Assembly: GCA_900552955.1 (NCBI GenBank)
Contig: USBO01000105.1
Span: 1 to 6,160, forward strand
DNA: 6,160 nucleotides
Reading direction: 5' to 3'
Source: an uncultured Alistipes sp.
GTDB taxonomy: Bacteria > Bacteroidota > Bacteroidia > Bacteroidales > Rikenellaceae
The notes under the pieces were generated by a model. The model saw only the letters and a program-made list of their open reading frames with translations, searched no databases and had not been told where the DNA came from. Numbering within the stretch: the stretch's first letter is position 1; every line of letters begins with the position of its first letter. Made by a program: the position numbers and the translations under genes. Positions 1-6,160 of the stretch are shown piece after piece.

Positions 1-2
1 GC

Positions 3-374
3 CGGTTCGGCCGGGAGCTGGTGGAGTTTTTTTTCCCCAAGGAGAAGATCGAGTCCCTGCGTTTTTTGCAGAGCTCCCCTAAGCGGGATCTGCTGTTCTG
101 GATCGTATTCGTTGTGCCGGGAACGCCCAAGGATCTTCTGTGCTACTTTGCAGGGCTGACCGATCTGTCCTGGGGCAAGTGGCTGCTGATCTGCTCAGCG
201 GGCCGCCTTCCCTCCATCATTACCTCCACCGTGGGCGGAAGCGCCGTGGGCGGCAGGCAGTACCTGTTTGCCATTTTGGTGTTTGCCGGAACCATGGCCC
301 TCAGCGCCGTGGGACTGCTGATCTATCGGGGCCTGTGCCGCAGGCATGAGAAGAAGCAAGGCGGAGAAACGTAA
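3..374 (+). CDS. TVP38/TMEM64-family (VTT domain) membrane protein, C-terminal part
   Basis: The frame is open to the left edge, so this is the C-terminal part (about 123 residues) of a longer gene. The GTG at 21 is in frame but is probably internal, because the residues before it (RFGREL) already look like family sequence. The fragment contains the VTT/DedA-superfamily signature: a hydrophobic stretch with VPGTPKDLLCYFAGL, in which the prolines and the aromatic-AGL end are typical of the re-entrant loop. A second membrane stretch containing GRLPSIITSTVGG follows, then a final membrane helix (AILVFAGTMALSAVGLLIY) and a short basic cytoplasmic tail (RRHEKK). Family members are inner-membrane proteins; DedA/VTT relatives are linked to lipid or undecaprenyl-phosphate movement across the membrane, but the role of the TVP38 branch is not settled. 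The gene ends inside the A-tract of a strong terminator and converges on the cysteine-rich gene. Its serine codons are mostly TCC/AGC with no TCG, unlike the genes right of position 1215. Family assignment is fairly sure; function is not. Confidence 0.85.
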   Translation, partial: RFGRELVEFFFPKEKIESLRFLQSSPKRDLLFWIVFVVPGTPKDLLCYFAGLTDLSWGKWLLICSAGRLPSIITSTVGGSAVGGRQYLFAILVFAGTMALSAVGLLIYRGLCRRHEKKQGGET

Positions 375-410
375 AAACATCCCCTGACGGTGCAGTCAGG
401 GGATGTTTTT
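373..410. terminator. Bidirectional rho-independent terminator
   Basis: A perfect 16-bp inverted repeat (373-388 with 395-410) encloses the 6-base loop GGTGCA. The core stem is CATCCCCTGAC pairing with GTCAGGGGATG. It is flanked by AAAAA on the left and a six-T run (406-411) on the right, so transcripts from either side end in a GC stem plus U-tract. It overlaps the stop codon of the upstream + gene (372-374) and abuts the stop of the - gene (410-412), and so serves both convergent genes. This is read directly from the sequence. Confidence 0.95.
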
Positions 411-706
411 TACTTAGTGTCCTTTTTCCGGGCCAGCTCCGCCTGCTCCGGGAATTTCTTGGTGATGTAGCTGTAGCTGCCCCGGCCATGGGGGACCAGA
501 CAGCCGCTGCAATCCTTGATGCCATCGCCGACATAGGTGAAGTTGCCGCCGCATTTGTCGCCCAGCGCATAGAGGGGACAGTAGCAGAACAGACAGTTGA
601 AGTCCTCCGGCTTGGCCGTTTTGTGACAGGGGAAAAATTCGCACTGGGTGTGCTGGAAGAAGGAGTACCGGCACTCCTCCGGCTTGGTGGAAAGGGGCTT
701 ATCCAT
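410..706 (-). CDS. Cysteine-rich small domain protein (probable metal-binding)
   Basis: This complete 98-residue cytosolic protein has no signal peptide or membrane segment. It has nine cysteines (12, 22, 27, 38, 41, 43, 52, 66, 69) in three clusters: CEFFPCH (22-28), NCLFCYCPLY (37-46) and DCSGCLVPH (65-73), with CGGNF between them. This pattern matches the 'cysteine-rich small domain' family (PF04071 as I recall it), which is thought to bind metal but whose biochemical role is unknown. The start is well supported: ATG at 706-704 is preceded by GGAGGT with a 6-base spacer, and a consensus promoter lies further upstream. The gene has its own promoter and shares a terminator with the convergent VTT gene, so it is probably a single-gene transcript. 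In other Firmicutes the family can sit near cobalamin genes; nothing here shows that. Family call is strong; function is open. Confidence 0.9.
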   Translation of the reverse strand: MDKPLSTKPEECRYSFFQHTQCEFFPCHKTAKPEDFNCLFCYCPLYALGDKCGGNFTYVGDGIKDCSGCLVPHGRGSYSYITKKFPEQAELARKKDTK

Positions 707-712
707 GGGGTG

Positions 713-718
713 ACCTCC
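713..718 (-). promoter_or_regulatory. Shine-Dalgarno site of the cysteine-rich gene
   Basis: On the minus strand this reads GGAGGT, 6 bases before the ATG at 706-704. It fixes the start of the cysteine-rich protein and is typical of Firmicutes. No comparable site precedes the genes right of position 1215. Confidence 0.9.
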
Positions 719-761
719 GTTTCATGTGATCTGCAGATTTCATGGCGCACCATATAATACC

Positions 762-790
762 ATCATATCAGCTTCCGGAGGGAACGTCAA
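762..790 (-). promoter_or_regulatory. SigmaA/sigma70-type promoter for the cysteine-rich gene
   Basis: On the minus strand there is a -35 box TTGACG (790-785), a spacer of exactly 17 bases and a -10 box TATGAT (767-762). Transcription would start near 755 and give a leader of about 50 bases before the ATG. The match to consensus and the spacing are close to ideal. No operator or riboswitch is evident between the promoter and the gene. Confidence 0.85.
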
Positions 791-854
791 GTGAGGGTGA
801 TATCATGCGGGAGAACGGCGTGCGGATGCACCGAAGACTGCCCTATATGCACCG

Positions 855-883
855 GGAGCGCTGCGGGGATACCGCAGCGCTCC
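855..883. other. Perfect 12-bp hairpin in intergenic DNA, possible weak terminator
   Basis: GGAGCGCTGCGG (855-866) and CCGCAGCGCTCC (872-883) form a perfect stem with a 5-base loop (GGATA). It lies 87 bases past the stop of the minus-strand QueT gene and before the promoter of the cysteine-rich gene, so a transcription-stopping or RNA-protecting role for the QueT transcript fits its place. No U-tract follows on either strand, so it is not a standard rho-independent terminator. It is the only notable structure I see in the gene-free stretch 791-970. Confidence 0.5.
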
Positions 884-970
884 GATCGCTTTCACGCCGA
901 ATAGATTTTATTGAACCGCCTGATCGAGCGGAATAGAGACAGGCTGATGATGGCCCGCAAAGCCGCCTGT

Positions 971-1213
971 TCAGCGGCAGCCGTGATCCCGGAAGTAGGG
1001 GATCCTGGGCAGCTGCCACAGCAGGAGCATCCCCAGCCCATAGCAGGCGATGGCCTCCCCGGCGCCCACGGTCAGGCCGTTGATGACCCATGTGGCGGGG
1101 AAGGCGGCGGTAAGACCCGTCTCCTCATAGGCGATGACAGCCCCCACCAGCAGAGTGTTCAGCACCACCGGCGGCAGAGGGGCCAGCCACTTTTTCCGGC
1201 ATCGGGCCGTCAT
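971..1213 (-). pseudogene. queT: QueT-family transporter, C-terminal part (N-terminus lost at the join)
   Basis: The minus-strand frame ends at a TGA (973-971) and gives about 80 recognisable residues. They open with RCRKKWLAPLPPVVLNTLLVGA and continue through a second hydrophobic block containing NGLTVGAGEAIACYGLGMLLL. The WLAPLPPV-x-x-N and VGAGE-x-x-x-CY-x-LG pattern is that of QueT-type membrane proteins, the putative queuosine-precursor uptake component of energy-coupling-factor (ECF) transporters. A full QueT has roughly 160-170 residues; the first half, with its N-terminal helices, is missing. The in-frame ATGs at 1222 and 1213 are not believable starts, since the DNA beyond about 1213 reads as an RND permease on the other strand. 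A preQ1 riboswitch often precedes such genes, but any leader would lie beyond the join and is absent. I class it as broken because the sequence as given cannot encode the whole protein; in the source genome the gene was probably intact. Confidence 0.72.
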
Positions 1214-1215
1214 GT
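1190..1215. other. Join between Firmicute-type and Bacteroidota-type DNA
   Basis: Left of this spot the minus strand encodes a QueT C-terminus; right of it the plus strand encodes an RND permease starting at its seventh membrane helix. Both readings stay plausible through about 1197-1213 (CGGCATCGGGCCGTCAT), so the exact point cannot be fixed and a short stretch may be shared by both parents. No transposase, integrase, target-site duplication, inverted repeat or tRNA is visible nearby. An assembly or amplification chimera is the simplest explanation. Confidence 0.85.
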
Positions 1216-2660
1216 GGAGCATCTACGTGATCGCCTTCGCGGGGCTTGTCGCTCTCTTCGCGGAGATCGGAAAGGAGCGTTTGCCGAAGATGACGTACAG
1301 CGACATGCTGGTGCGCATCGATTGGAACGACCGGATTTCGGCGGAGGAGAACGGACGGAGGACGGAGGAGCTGGTCTCGACGCTGGAAGGACAGGTCGTG
1401 CAGTCGACCGTCATGGCGGGTGTCCAGCAATTCGTCCTTTCGCACACGGACGATACGGGTGTGACCGAAGCGGTCGTCTATCTCAAATGCCGCGATGCGT
1501 CGGTCGTCGCGGCCGTTCAGCAGTCGATACGGAACTATATGGCCGGGCACGCTCCCGAGGCTCGTTATTCGTTCGGGGTGTCGGGCAATGTTTTCGACCT
1601 GATTTTTGCGGATCGGGAGGCCCTGCTCACGGCGCGTCTGCGCTCCACCTCGGGACGGGCCGCCGATCCCGAACAGTTGCAGTCGCTCATCGGCCGCATC
1701 CGCGACGAACTTCCCGACCTGCCGATACCGCCGGTCGCCGTGCAGGAAGACATTCTCTACGTCGCGCGCCCCGAACAAATGGCGCTCTACGGCGTCTCTT
1801 ACGGCGACCTTCTCACGACGCTGCGCAATGCGCTGAATGAGAACACGCTTTTTACGATCACCGCGGGGGACGAGTCGCTGCCCGTCGTCGTGGGAAACGA
1901 CCTGCGCAATATCGGCGACCTGCTCGACAGAACCTTCATCCGCACGCCGGATGCCGAGATTCCGGTCGGCATTCTGATGCGTCAGACCGTTACCACCGAT
2001 CTGAAGGAGGTCGTCGCCGGTGCGGAGGGCGACTATTATCCGCTGGACCTGACGCCCCGTCCGAAAGACATTCCGGCCGTCATGGCGACGATACGGCGCT
2101 GTGTGGCTGAGGACGATCGCTTCGAGGTGAGTTTCAGCGGCAGCTATTTCTCGAATCGCAACATGGTCGAACAGCTCGTCGGGGTGCTGATCGTGGCGCT
2201 GCTGCTGCTGTTCTTCATCCTCGCCGCACTATTCGAGTCGCTCGTGCAGCCGTGGATCATCCTTTCGGAGATCGTCATCGACCTCTTCGGCGCGCTGCTC
2301 GTCCTCTGGCTGTGCGGAGAGTCGCTCAACCTCATGTCTATGATCGGACTGATCGTCGTCTGCGGCATCGTCATCAATGACTCGATTCTCAAAATCGACA
2401 CGATCAATAAGCTGCGGCGGCAGGGCGCGACTCTCAAACATGCCGTATTGGAGGCCGGACAACTCCGGCTAAAGGCCATCGTGATGACCTCGCTTACCAC
2501 GATTCTGGCCGTGCTGCCTTTCCTCGCCCGCGGCGATATGGGGTCTGATCTGCAATTCCCGATGTCGCTGGTCATCATCAGCGGCATGACCGTCGGCACC
2601 TTCGTGAGCGTATTCTTCATACCGCTGGCTTACTATGAAATCTACAAGCGTCGCCGATGA
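1200..2660 (+). pseudogene. RND-family efflux permease, C-terminal half (N-terminal half lost at the join)
   Basis: About 485 residues match the second half of an AcrB/MdtB-type inner-membrane proton-driven pump. In order: TM7 (nt 1213-1262, ending before LPKMTYSD); the second periplasmic porter domain (about 1263-2160), including a DLPIPPVAVQEDILYVARPEQMALYGVS-type docking/PN segment; TM8-TM9 with FILAALFESLVQPW (about 2172-2325); TM10 with GIVINDSILKID (2332-2400); TM11 with RLKAIVMTSLTTILAVLPF (2466-2530); and TM12 (2551-2646). By my alignment the AcrB Lys940 position in TM10 is Asn (codon 2376-2378), while the Arg971 and Thr978 positions in TM11 are kept (Arg codon 2466-2468). A full permease has about 1000-1060 residues, so TM1-6 and the first porter domain are missing. 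The frame remains open back to an ATG at 1134, but that part is the antisense of QueT and is not RND sequence. The stop overlaps the next permease by ATGA. Substrate cannot be predicted. Confidence 0.88.
2657..2660 (+). promoter_or_regulatory. ATGA stop/start overlap, translational coupling
   Basis: The TGA of the first RND permease (2658-2660) overlaps the ATG of the second (2657-2659). No Shine-Dalgarno motif is visible upstream, so the second gene probably depends on ribosomes finishing the first, which suits two subunits needed in fixed ratio. Confidence 0.8.
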
Positions 2661-5600
2661 ACAGTAGCTCAGACTCGCCGCGGATGCGTCGGGGCATTCC
2701 CGCCTTTTCCGTGCTGCTCATCATGGCGGCGCTGACGGTCATCGGCGTGGCGGTGCTGCCGATGCTCAACATCCAGTACACTCCGTCGCCCGCCGAACGG
2801 AAGATCGACGTCTCCTTTACCTGGCCCGACGCCTCGGCACGTCTGATCGAACAGAGCGTCACGTCCCGGATCGAAGGGGCGCTGTCGACCGTCACGGGGT
2901 GCGAGAGCGTTTCGTCGCGTTCGTCGAAAGGCAGCGGCCGCGTCACCGTCCGTTTCCGCAAGGGCACGGACATGGCTGCGGCCCGTTTCGAGGTGGCCTC
3001 GGCGATTCGTAACCTCTACGCCAAACTGCCGGAGGAGGTCAGCTACCCCGCTATTTCGATTGCGACGGGCGGCGTGCGCGAGTCGGATATGCTTGTCTAC
3101 ACGATCAAAGGCGATCTGCCCTCTCAGCGCATCGAGGAGTATGTCGAAGCCCACGTCTGCACGCCCCTGTCCCAGACCGAGGGGGTGGGAAAAGTCTCGT
3201 TATCGGGTGTGACGCCGTTCGAATGGGTCGTCACGTTCGATCCCGTGAAAATGGAAGCCTGCGGCATAACGGCGGATGATCTTGCCGAAGCGTTCCACGA
3301 TTATTTCCGCAGCGACGTGATCGGACTTACGGCGCTGTCCGACGATGCGGGCGGGACGGAGCGCAGCATCGTGCTGAAACTTCGCAACCGAGCCTCGATG
3401 GATTTCGATGGGATACCGGTCGCCCGCCGTAACGGCCGCATCTGTTATCTGCGCGATTTCGCCTCGGTACGCTGGCAGGAGGCGTTGCCTTCGAGCTATT
3501 TCCGGATCAACGGCCTCAATACGATCAATCTTTCGGTCCGGTGCGAAACATCCGCCAATATGCTGCGGGCGGCGCGGGCCGTCAAGGAGGAGATGAACCG
3601 CCTGCAGGCATTGTTTCCGAAGGGGTTGTCGGCGACGCTCACCTACGACGCCTCGGAGTATGTCTCGGGCGAACTGCACAAGATTTTCGTTCGCACGCTG
3701 CTCTGCGTGGCCATCCTGCTCGCATTCGTATACTTCGTGAGCCGGGACTGCATCTATCTCTTCATCATCGCCGTCACGCTGGCCGTCGATATCCTTGTGG
3801 CGGTCGTTTTCTACAACCTCCTCGATCTGAATATCCATATCTACACCCTGGCCGGCATCACCGTCTCGCTGGGCATCGTCATCGACACGTCGATCATCAT
3901 GGTCGATCATTACAGTTACTATCATGACCGACGGGTCTTCGTGTCGATTCTCGGGGCGCTGCTCACGACGATCGGCGCGTTGGGCGTCGTGTGGCTGCTG
4001 CCCGAAAGCCAGCGGGTCAATCTGACCGATTTCTCGCTGGTGATCGTCATCAATCTCGTCGTTTCGCTGCTTGTCGCGCTGCTTTTCATTCCGGCGCTGC
4101 TCGACAAATTTCCGCTCAGGCGGGGCATGACGGTCTCGACCGTCGGCCGGCGACGGTCGGTCGTCCGAATTTCGCGGGTGTACGGGCGGTTTATAGGCTG
4201 GGGCCGGCGGCACCGGTGGATTTTCGCCGTCGCACTTCTCTGGGGGTTCGGGATTCCCCTCTTTCTGCTGCCTGAGAGGATCGAGCCTGAAAAGGGAGAG
4301 ACTCTCTCCACCGGCGAGGTTTTCTACAACCGGATCATGGAGAGCCGTTTCGTGACGGAACACCGCAGTTCGCTCGACAAGGTGTTCGGGTCGTCGCTTC
4401 ACCTTTTCAACACCGCCACGAGCCGTTACAGCAACTATCGTGAGCCCGAGCAGAAGGTGCTCTACGTCAACGCCGGCATGGCCGAAGGCTGCACGGTCCA
4501 GCAGCTCAACGATGTCGTCCGGCAGATGGAGAATTACATCAGCCGGTTCGGCGAGGTGGATATGTTCCGCACCCGAATCACTTCGTACGACAATGCACGG
4601 ATCGAAATCACATTCAGGCCCGAGTGCGAAAACAGCGGATTCCCCTCGATGCTCAAACAGGAACTGACGGCCGCGGCGATCAATTTCGGCGGAGCGACGT
4701 GGCGCGTATGGGGCATCGACGACAATTCGTTCAACAACAACATCGTCAGCCCCTACCGCAGCAACCAGATACGTCTGCGAGGCTACAACTACGACCGGTT
4801 ATCGGCCTATGCGGAGCGGCTGATCGACTCGCTGTCGGTCAACCGTCGCGTTTCGGAGCCCGAAGTGATGGACGGCGACGCATGGACGCTGCCGCACAAC
4901 GAATTTACGATACGCTACGACGACGAGCGGATTGCGGCGGCAGGACTCGATCTGGCGGATTATTACCGGATTCTCCGTACGATGCTCTATAAATCGCGGC
5001 TTACGCCGGTGTTCAACGGCCATGAGTTGCAGCAGGCCGTTCTCGAATCGGGAGACAGAGACCGTTTCGATCGCTGGCATATCGCCAATGCACAGGTCGG
5101 CGTCGATTCGCTCAGAACCAAACTGTCGGCTGTCGGTTCCATCGAAAAACGGCGGACGGGAATCTCGATCCGCCGCTCCAAACAGTCGTATGAGATATTG
5201 GTCGGATTCGACTTCGTCGGTTCCTACGAGCTTGGCAAACGGCTGATCGAACGCACGGTCAGACAACTCAACGATGAGATCCTGCCCATCGGATTCCGGG
5301 CTGATTCCCCTACGCACAATTTCGGAAAAAAGGAGAGACGGCAGCAGGTCTGGCTCATCCTGCTGGTGGTCGCCATCATCTATGCGATGTGCGCCATCAT
5401 CTTCGAGTCCCTGCGCAAACCCCTGGTGATCGTTTCGATGATTCCGCTGTCATTTATCGGCGTCTTCCTCGTGTTCGGCTGGTCGGATTTCGTGTTCGAT
5501 CAGGGCGGTTTTGCGGCTTTCGTCCTGTTGTGCGGCATCGTCGTAAATGCCGGCATCTATCTCATCAACGAGGTGGATACGTGTGCCCGCACTTCTCACA

Positions 5601-5836
5601 AACGCGGCATACCGCTCTATCTGAAGGCGTTCAATCACAAAATCATTCCGATTTCGCTCACGATCCTGTCGTCGGTGCTTGGGCTCGTTCCGTTTCTGTA
5701 TGACGGGCCGGAGGAGGTGTTCTGGTTCGCGTTCGCTGTCGCGGCGATCAGCGGCACCCTCTTCTCTGTTGTTGCGTTATTGGTCTATCTCCCGCTCTTT
5801 CTTCCCATGCGTTCCGAATCCTCGAAGAGTCTATGA
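2657..5836 (+). CDS. RND-family efflux permease, complete
   Basis: This 1059-residue inner-membrane transporter is of normal RND length. Layout: TM1 (about 14-35); first porter domain (36-342), with the family-like segment PLSQTEGVGKVSLSG; TM2-TM6 (about 343-485), with GIVIDTSIIMVDH in TM4; TM7 (521-542); second porter domain (about 543-897), with GGATWRVWGIDDNSFNNN (678-695), a feature resembling Bacteroidota RND relatives; and TM8-TM12 (898-1049), with IIFESLRKPL at the TM8-TM9 turn. RND pumps use proton entry to expel drugs, lipids or other amphiphiles through an adaptor and an outer-membrane channel. The relay is altered by my alignment: AcrB Asp407/Asp408 become Asp410/Thr411, Lys940 becomes Asn964, Arg971 becomes Lys995, and Thr978 is kept as Thr1002. 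ATG 2657 is chosen for its ATGA overlap with the previous permease; Met10 (2684) is possible. The tandem arrangement suggests a heteromeric MdtBC-like pump, which is inference. Serine TCG use matches the neighbouring permease. Confidence 0.93.
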   Translation: MNSSSDSPRMRRGIPAFSVLLIMAALTVIGVAVLPMLNIQYTPSPAERKIDVSFTWPDASARLIEQSVTSRIEGALSTVTGCESVSSRSSKGSGRVTVRFRKGTDMAAARFEVASAIRNLYAKLPEEVSYPAISIATGGVRESDMLVYTIKGDLPSQRIEEYVEAHVCTPLSQTEGVGKVSLSGVTPFEWVVTFDPVKMEACGITADDLAEAFHDYFRSDVIGLTALSDDAGGTERSIVLKLRNRASMDFDGIPVARRNGRICYLRDFASVRWQEALPSSYFRINGLNTINLSVRCETSANMLRAARAVKEEMNRLQALFPKGLSATLTYDASEYVSGELHKIFVRTLLCVAILLAFVYFVSRDCIYLFIIAVTLAVDILVAVVFYNLLDLNIHIYTLAGITVSLGIVIDTSIIMVDHYSYYHDRRVFVSILGALLTTIGALGVVWLLPESQRVNLTDFSLVIVINLVVSLLVALLFIPALLDKFPLRRGMTVSTVGRRRSVVRISRVYGRFIGWGRRHRWIFAVALLWGFGIPLFLLPERIEPEKGETLSTGEVFYNRIMESRFVTEHRSSLDKVFGSSLHLFNTATSRYSNYREPEQKVLYVNAGMAEGCTVQQLNDVVRQMENYISRFGEVDMFRTRITSYDNARIEITFRPECENSGFPSMLKQELTAAAINFGGATWRVWGIDDNSFNNNIVSPYRSNQIRLRGYNYDRLSAYAERLIDSLSVNRRVSEPEVMDGDAWTLPHNEFTIRYDDERIAAAGLDLADYYRILRTMLYKSRLTPVFNGHELQQAVLESGDRDRFDRWHIANAQVGVDSLRTKLSAVGSIEKRRTGISIRRSKQSYEILVGFDFVGSYELGKRLIERTVRQLNDEILPIGFRADSPTHNFGKKERRQQVWLILLVVAIIYAMCAIIFESLRKPLVIVSMIPLSFIGVFLVFGWSDFVFDQGGFAAFVLLCGIVVNAGIYLINEVDTCARTSHKRGIPLYLKAFNHKIIPISLTILSSVLGLVPFLYDGPEEVFWFAFAVAAISGTLFSVVALLVYLPLFLPMRSESSKSL
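5833..5836 (+). promoter_or_regulatory. ATGA stop/start overlap, translational coupling
   Basis: The TGA of the complete permease (5834-5836) overlaps the ATG of the following membrane protein (5833-5835). No clear Shine-Dalgarno motif lies upstream. This is the second overlap of this kind in a row and ties the last gene to the pump operon. Confidence 0.75.
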
Positions 5837-6160
5837 AACGTTCGAACCTTCTCCGCTGTCTCGTGCCGGTTCTCTTCGCTGTCGTCTGTTGGCAGTTGCT
5901 GAGAACGGCGCTCGACGTGCCGACGCAGACGCTTGGGGAGAATGTCCTCGTGACGCTGCGCGCCACGGGCGGGCTGCTTCTTTTGGCCGGCGGTTCGCTG
6001 CTGCTGCGCGGCAGAGGCGTGCGAATCGGGATCGTCGACCTGTTGGCTGCGGCGATCTTCGCCGGCATAACGCTTTATCGGGCGGTCGCCCCCGATTCGG
6101 TCAGCCGGCTGCGGTACGATGAGCTGTTGCAGGCGGCCATGCTTTATGTCGCCTTGCGGG
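5833..6160 (+). CDS. Multi-spanning membrane protein, N-terminal part (unidentified)
   Basis: The frame opens at the ATG overlapping the RND stop and stays open for 109 codons to the window edge, so the gene is partial. The protein starts MKRSNLLRCLVPVLFAVVCW, a basic N-terminus followed by a hydrophobic helix (about 6-27). Further likely helices lie near residues 41-60 (rich in Leu and Gly), 65-84 (GIVDLLAAAIFAGITLY) and from about 98 to the edge (ELLQAAMLYVALR). The short basic loop RGRGVR between helices two and three suggests a cytoplasmic turn. I do not recognise the family. The crowding of helices and the helix-SPD-like loop-helix layout loosely recall the start of O-antigen ligase/polymerase-type proteins of Bacteroidota, but this is weak. 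It is very probably real: it is translationally coupled to the pump gene, its codon use is the same, and the competing frame (5679-6122) has a charged, low-complexity product. Confidence 0.7.
   Translation, partial: MKRSNLLRCLVPVLFAVVCWQLLRTALDVPTQTLGENVLVTLRATGGLLLLAGGSLLLRGRGVRIGIVDLLAAAIFAGITLYRAVAPDSVSRLRYDELLQAAMLYVALR

Noticed and set aside
301..757. Other open frames overlapping the cysteine-rich gene (minus 301-753 and 414-674, plus 488-757)
   Set aside because: The correct frame has a family match, a promoter, a ribosome site and a terminator. The others give unlike-protein composition and lack start signals.
742..936. Small + strand open frame of 64 codons in the intergenic region
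   Set aside because: It has no ribosome site, overlaps the minus-strand promoter and the 855-883 hairpin, and encodes a low-complexity basic peptide.
1134..1199. ATG at 1134 as the start of the first RND permease
   Set aside because: The 22 codons before the RND similarity are the antisense of QueT, and a real permease would need about 500 more N-terminal residues. This is a chance in-frame extension across the join.
911..1840. Long + strand open frame of about 309 codons spanning the join
   Set aside because: It runs antisense through QueT and then out of frame through the RND gene. Its product is rich in Arg, Gly and His with no domain, and it has no ribosome site.
3200..4402. 400-codon open frame on the minus strand inside the complete RND gene
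   Set aside because: The product is dominated by Arg, Asp, Glu and Gln with no hydrophobic core or known motif. It is a by-product of GC-rich codon bias on the coding strand.
5679..6122. + strand frame overlapping the end of the RND gene and the last gene
   Set aside because: It is a shifted frame of the RND C-terminus and of the membrane protein starting at 5833. Its Arg/Ser/Ala-rich product has no recognisable features.
1..6160. CRISPR array, tRNA, rRNA, insertion sequence or defence system
   Set aside because: I saw no direct-repeat array, cloverleaf-like tRNA, rRNA motif, transposase or nuclease sequence on either strand.

Overview
The window holds two unrelated pieces of bacterial DNA that meet at about position 1190-1215. 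The left piece (1 to about 1200) looks like a high-GC gut Firmicute of the Oscillospiraceae type (Flavonifractor/Oscillibacter-like). It has a strong GGAGGT ribosome site, a textbook -35/-10 promoter, intrinsic terminators and a QueT-family transporter. The right piece (about 1200 to 6160) looks like a Bacteroidota chromosome of the Alistipes type. It has tandem RND pumps, no clear Shine-Dalgarno sites, tight ATGA gene overlaps and heavy use of the serine codon TCG. In the left piece none of the 14 serine codons of the two serine-containing genes is TCG, whereas 11 of the first 15 serine codons right of the join are. The taxon names are inference from style and protein resemblance.

Left piece: the C-terminal part of a TVP38/TMEM64 (VTT/DedA superfamily) membrane protein on + (to 374); a bidirectional terminator shared with the convergent gene (373-410); a 98-residue cysteine-rich small-domain protein on - (410-706) with its own promoter (762-790); a perfect 12-bp hairpin (855-883); and the C-terminal part of a QueT-type transporter on - (971 to about 1213), whose N-terminus is lost at the join.

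Right piece: the C-terminal half of an RND efflux permease (about 1200-2660, from TM7 to TM12), whose N-terminal half is lost at the join. A complete second RND permease (2657-5836) and the start of a small multi-spanning membrane protein (5833 to the window end) follow. All three are on + and joined by 4-base ATGA overlaps, so they form one transcription and translation unit. The two permeases may work as a hetero-oligomeric pump, as MdtB/MdtC do. The adaptor protein and outer membrane channel expected for such a pump are not in the window.

Two unrelated genes are each cut internally at the same point, with a sharp change of style and no integrase, insertion sequence or repeat there. The simplest reading is a chimeric metagenomic contig rather than a new biological system. 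Within the right piece, the main point of biological interest is the altered proton-relay residues of the complete RND permease.
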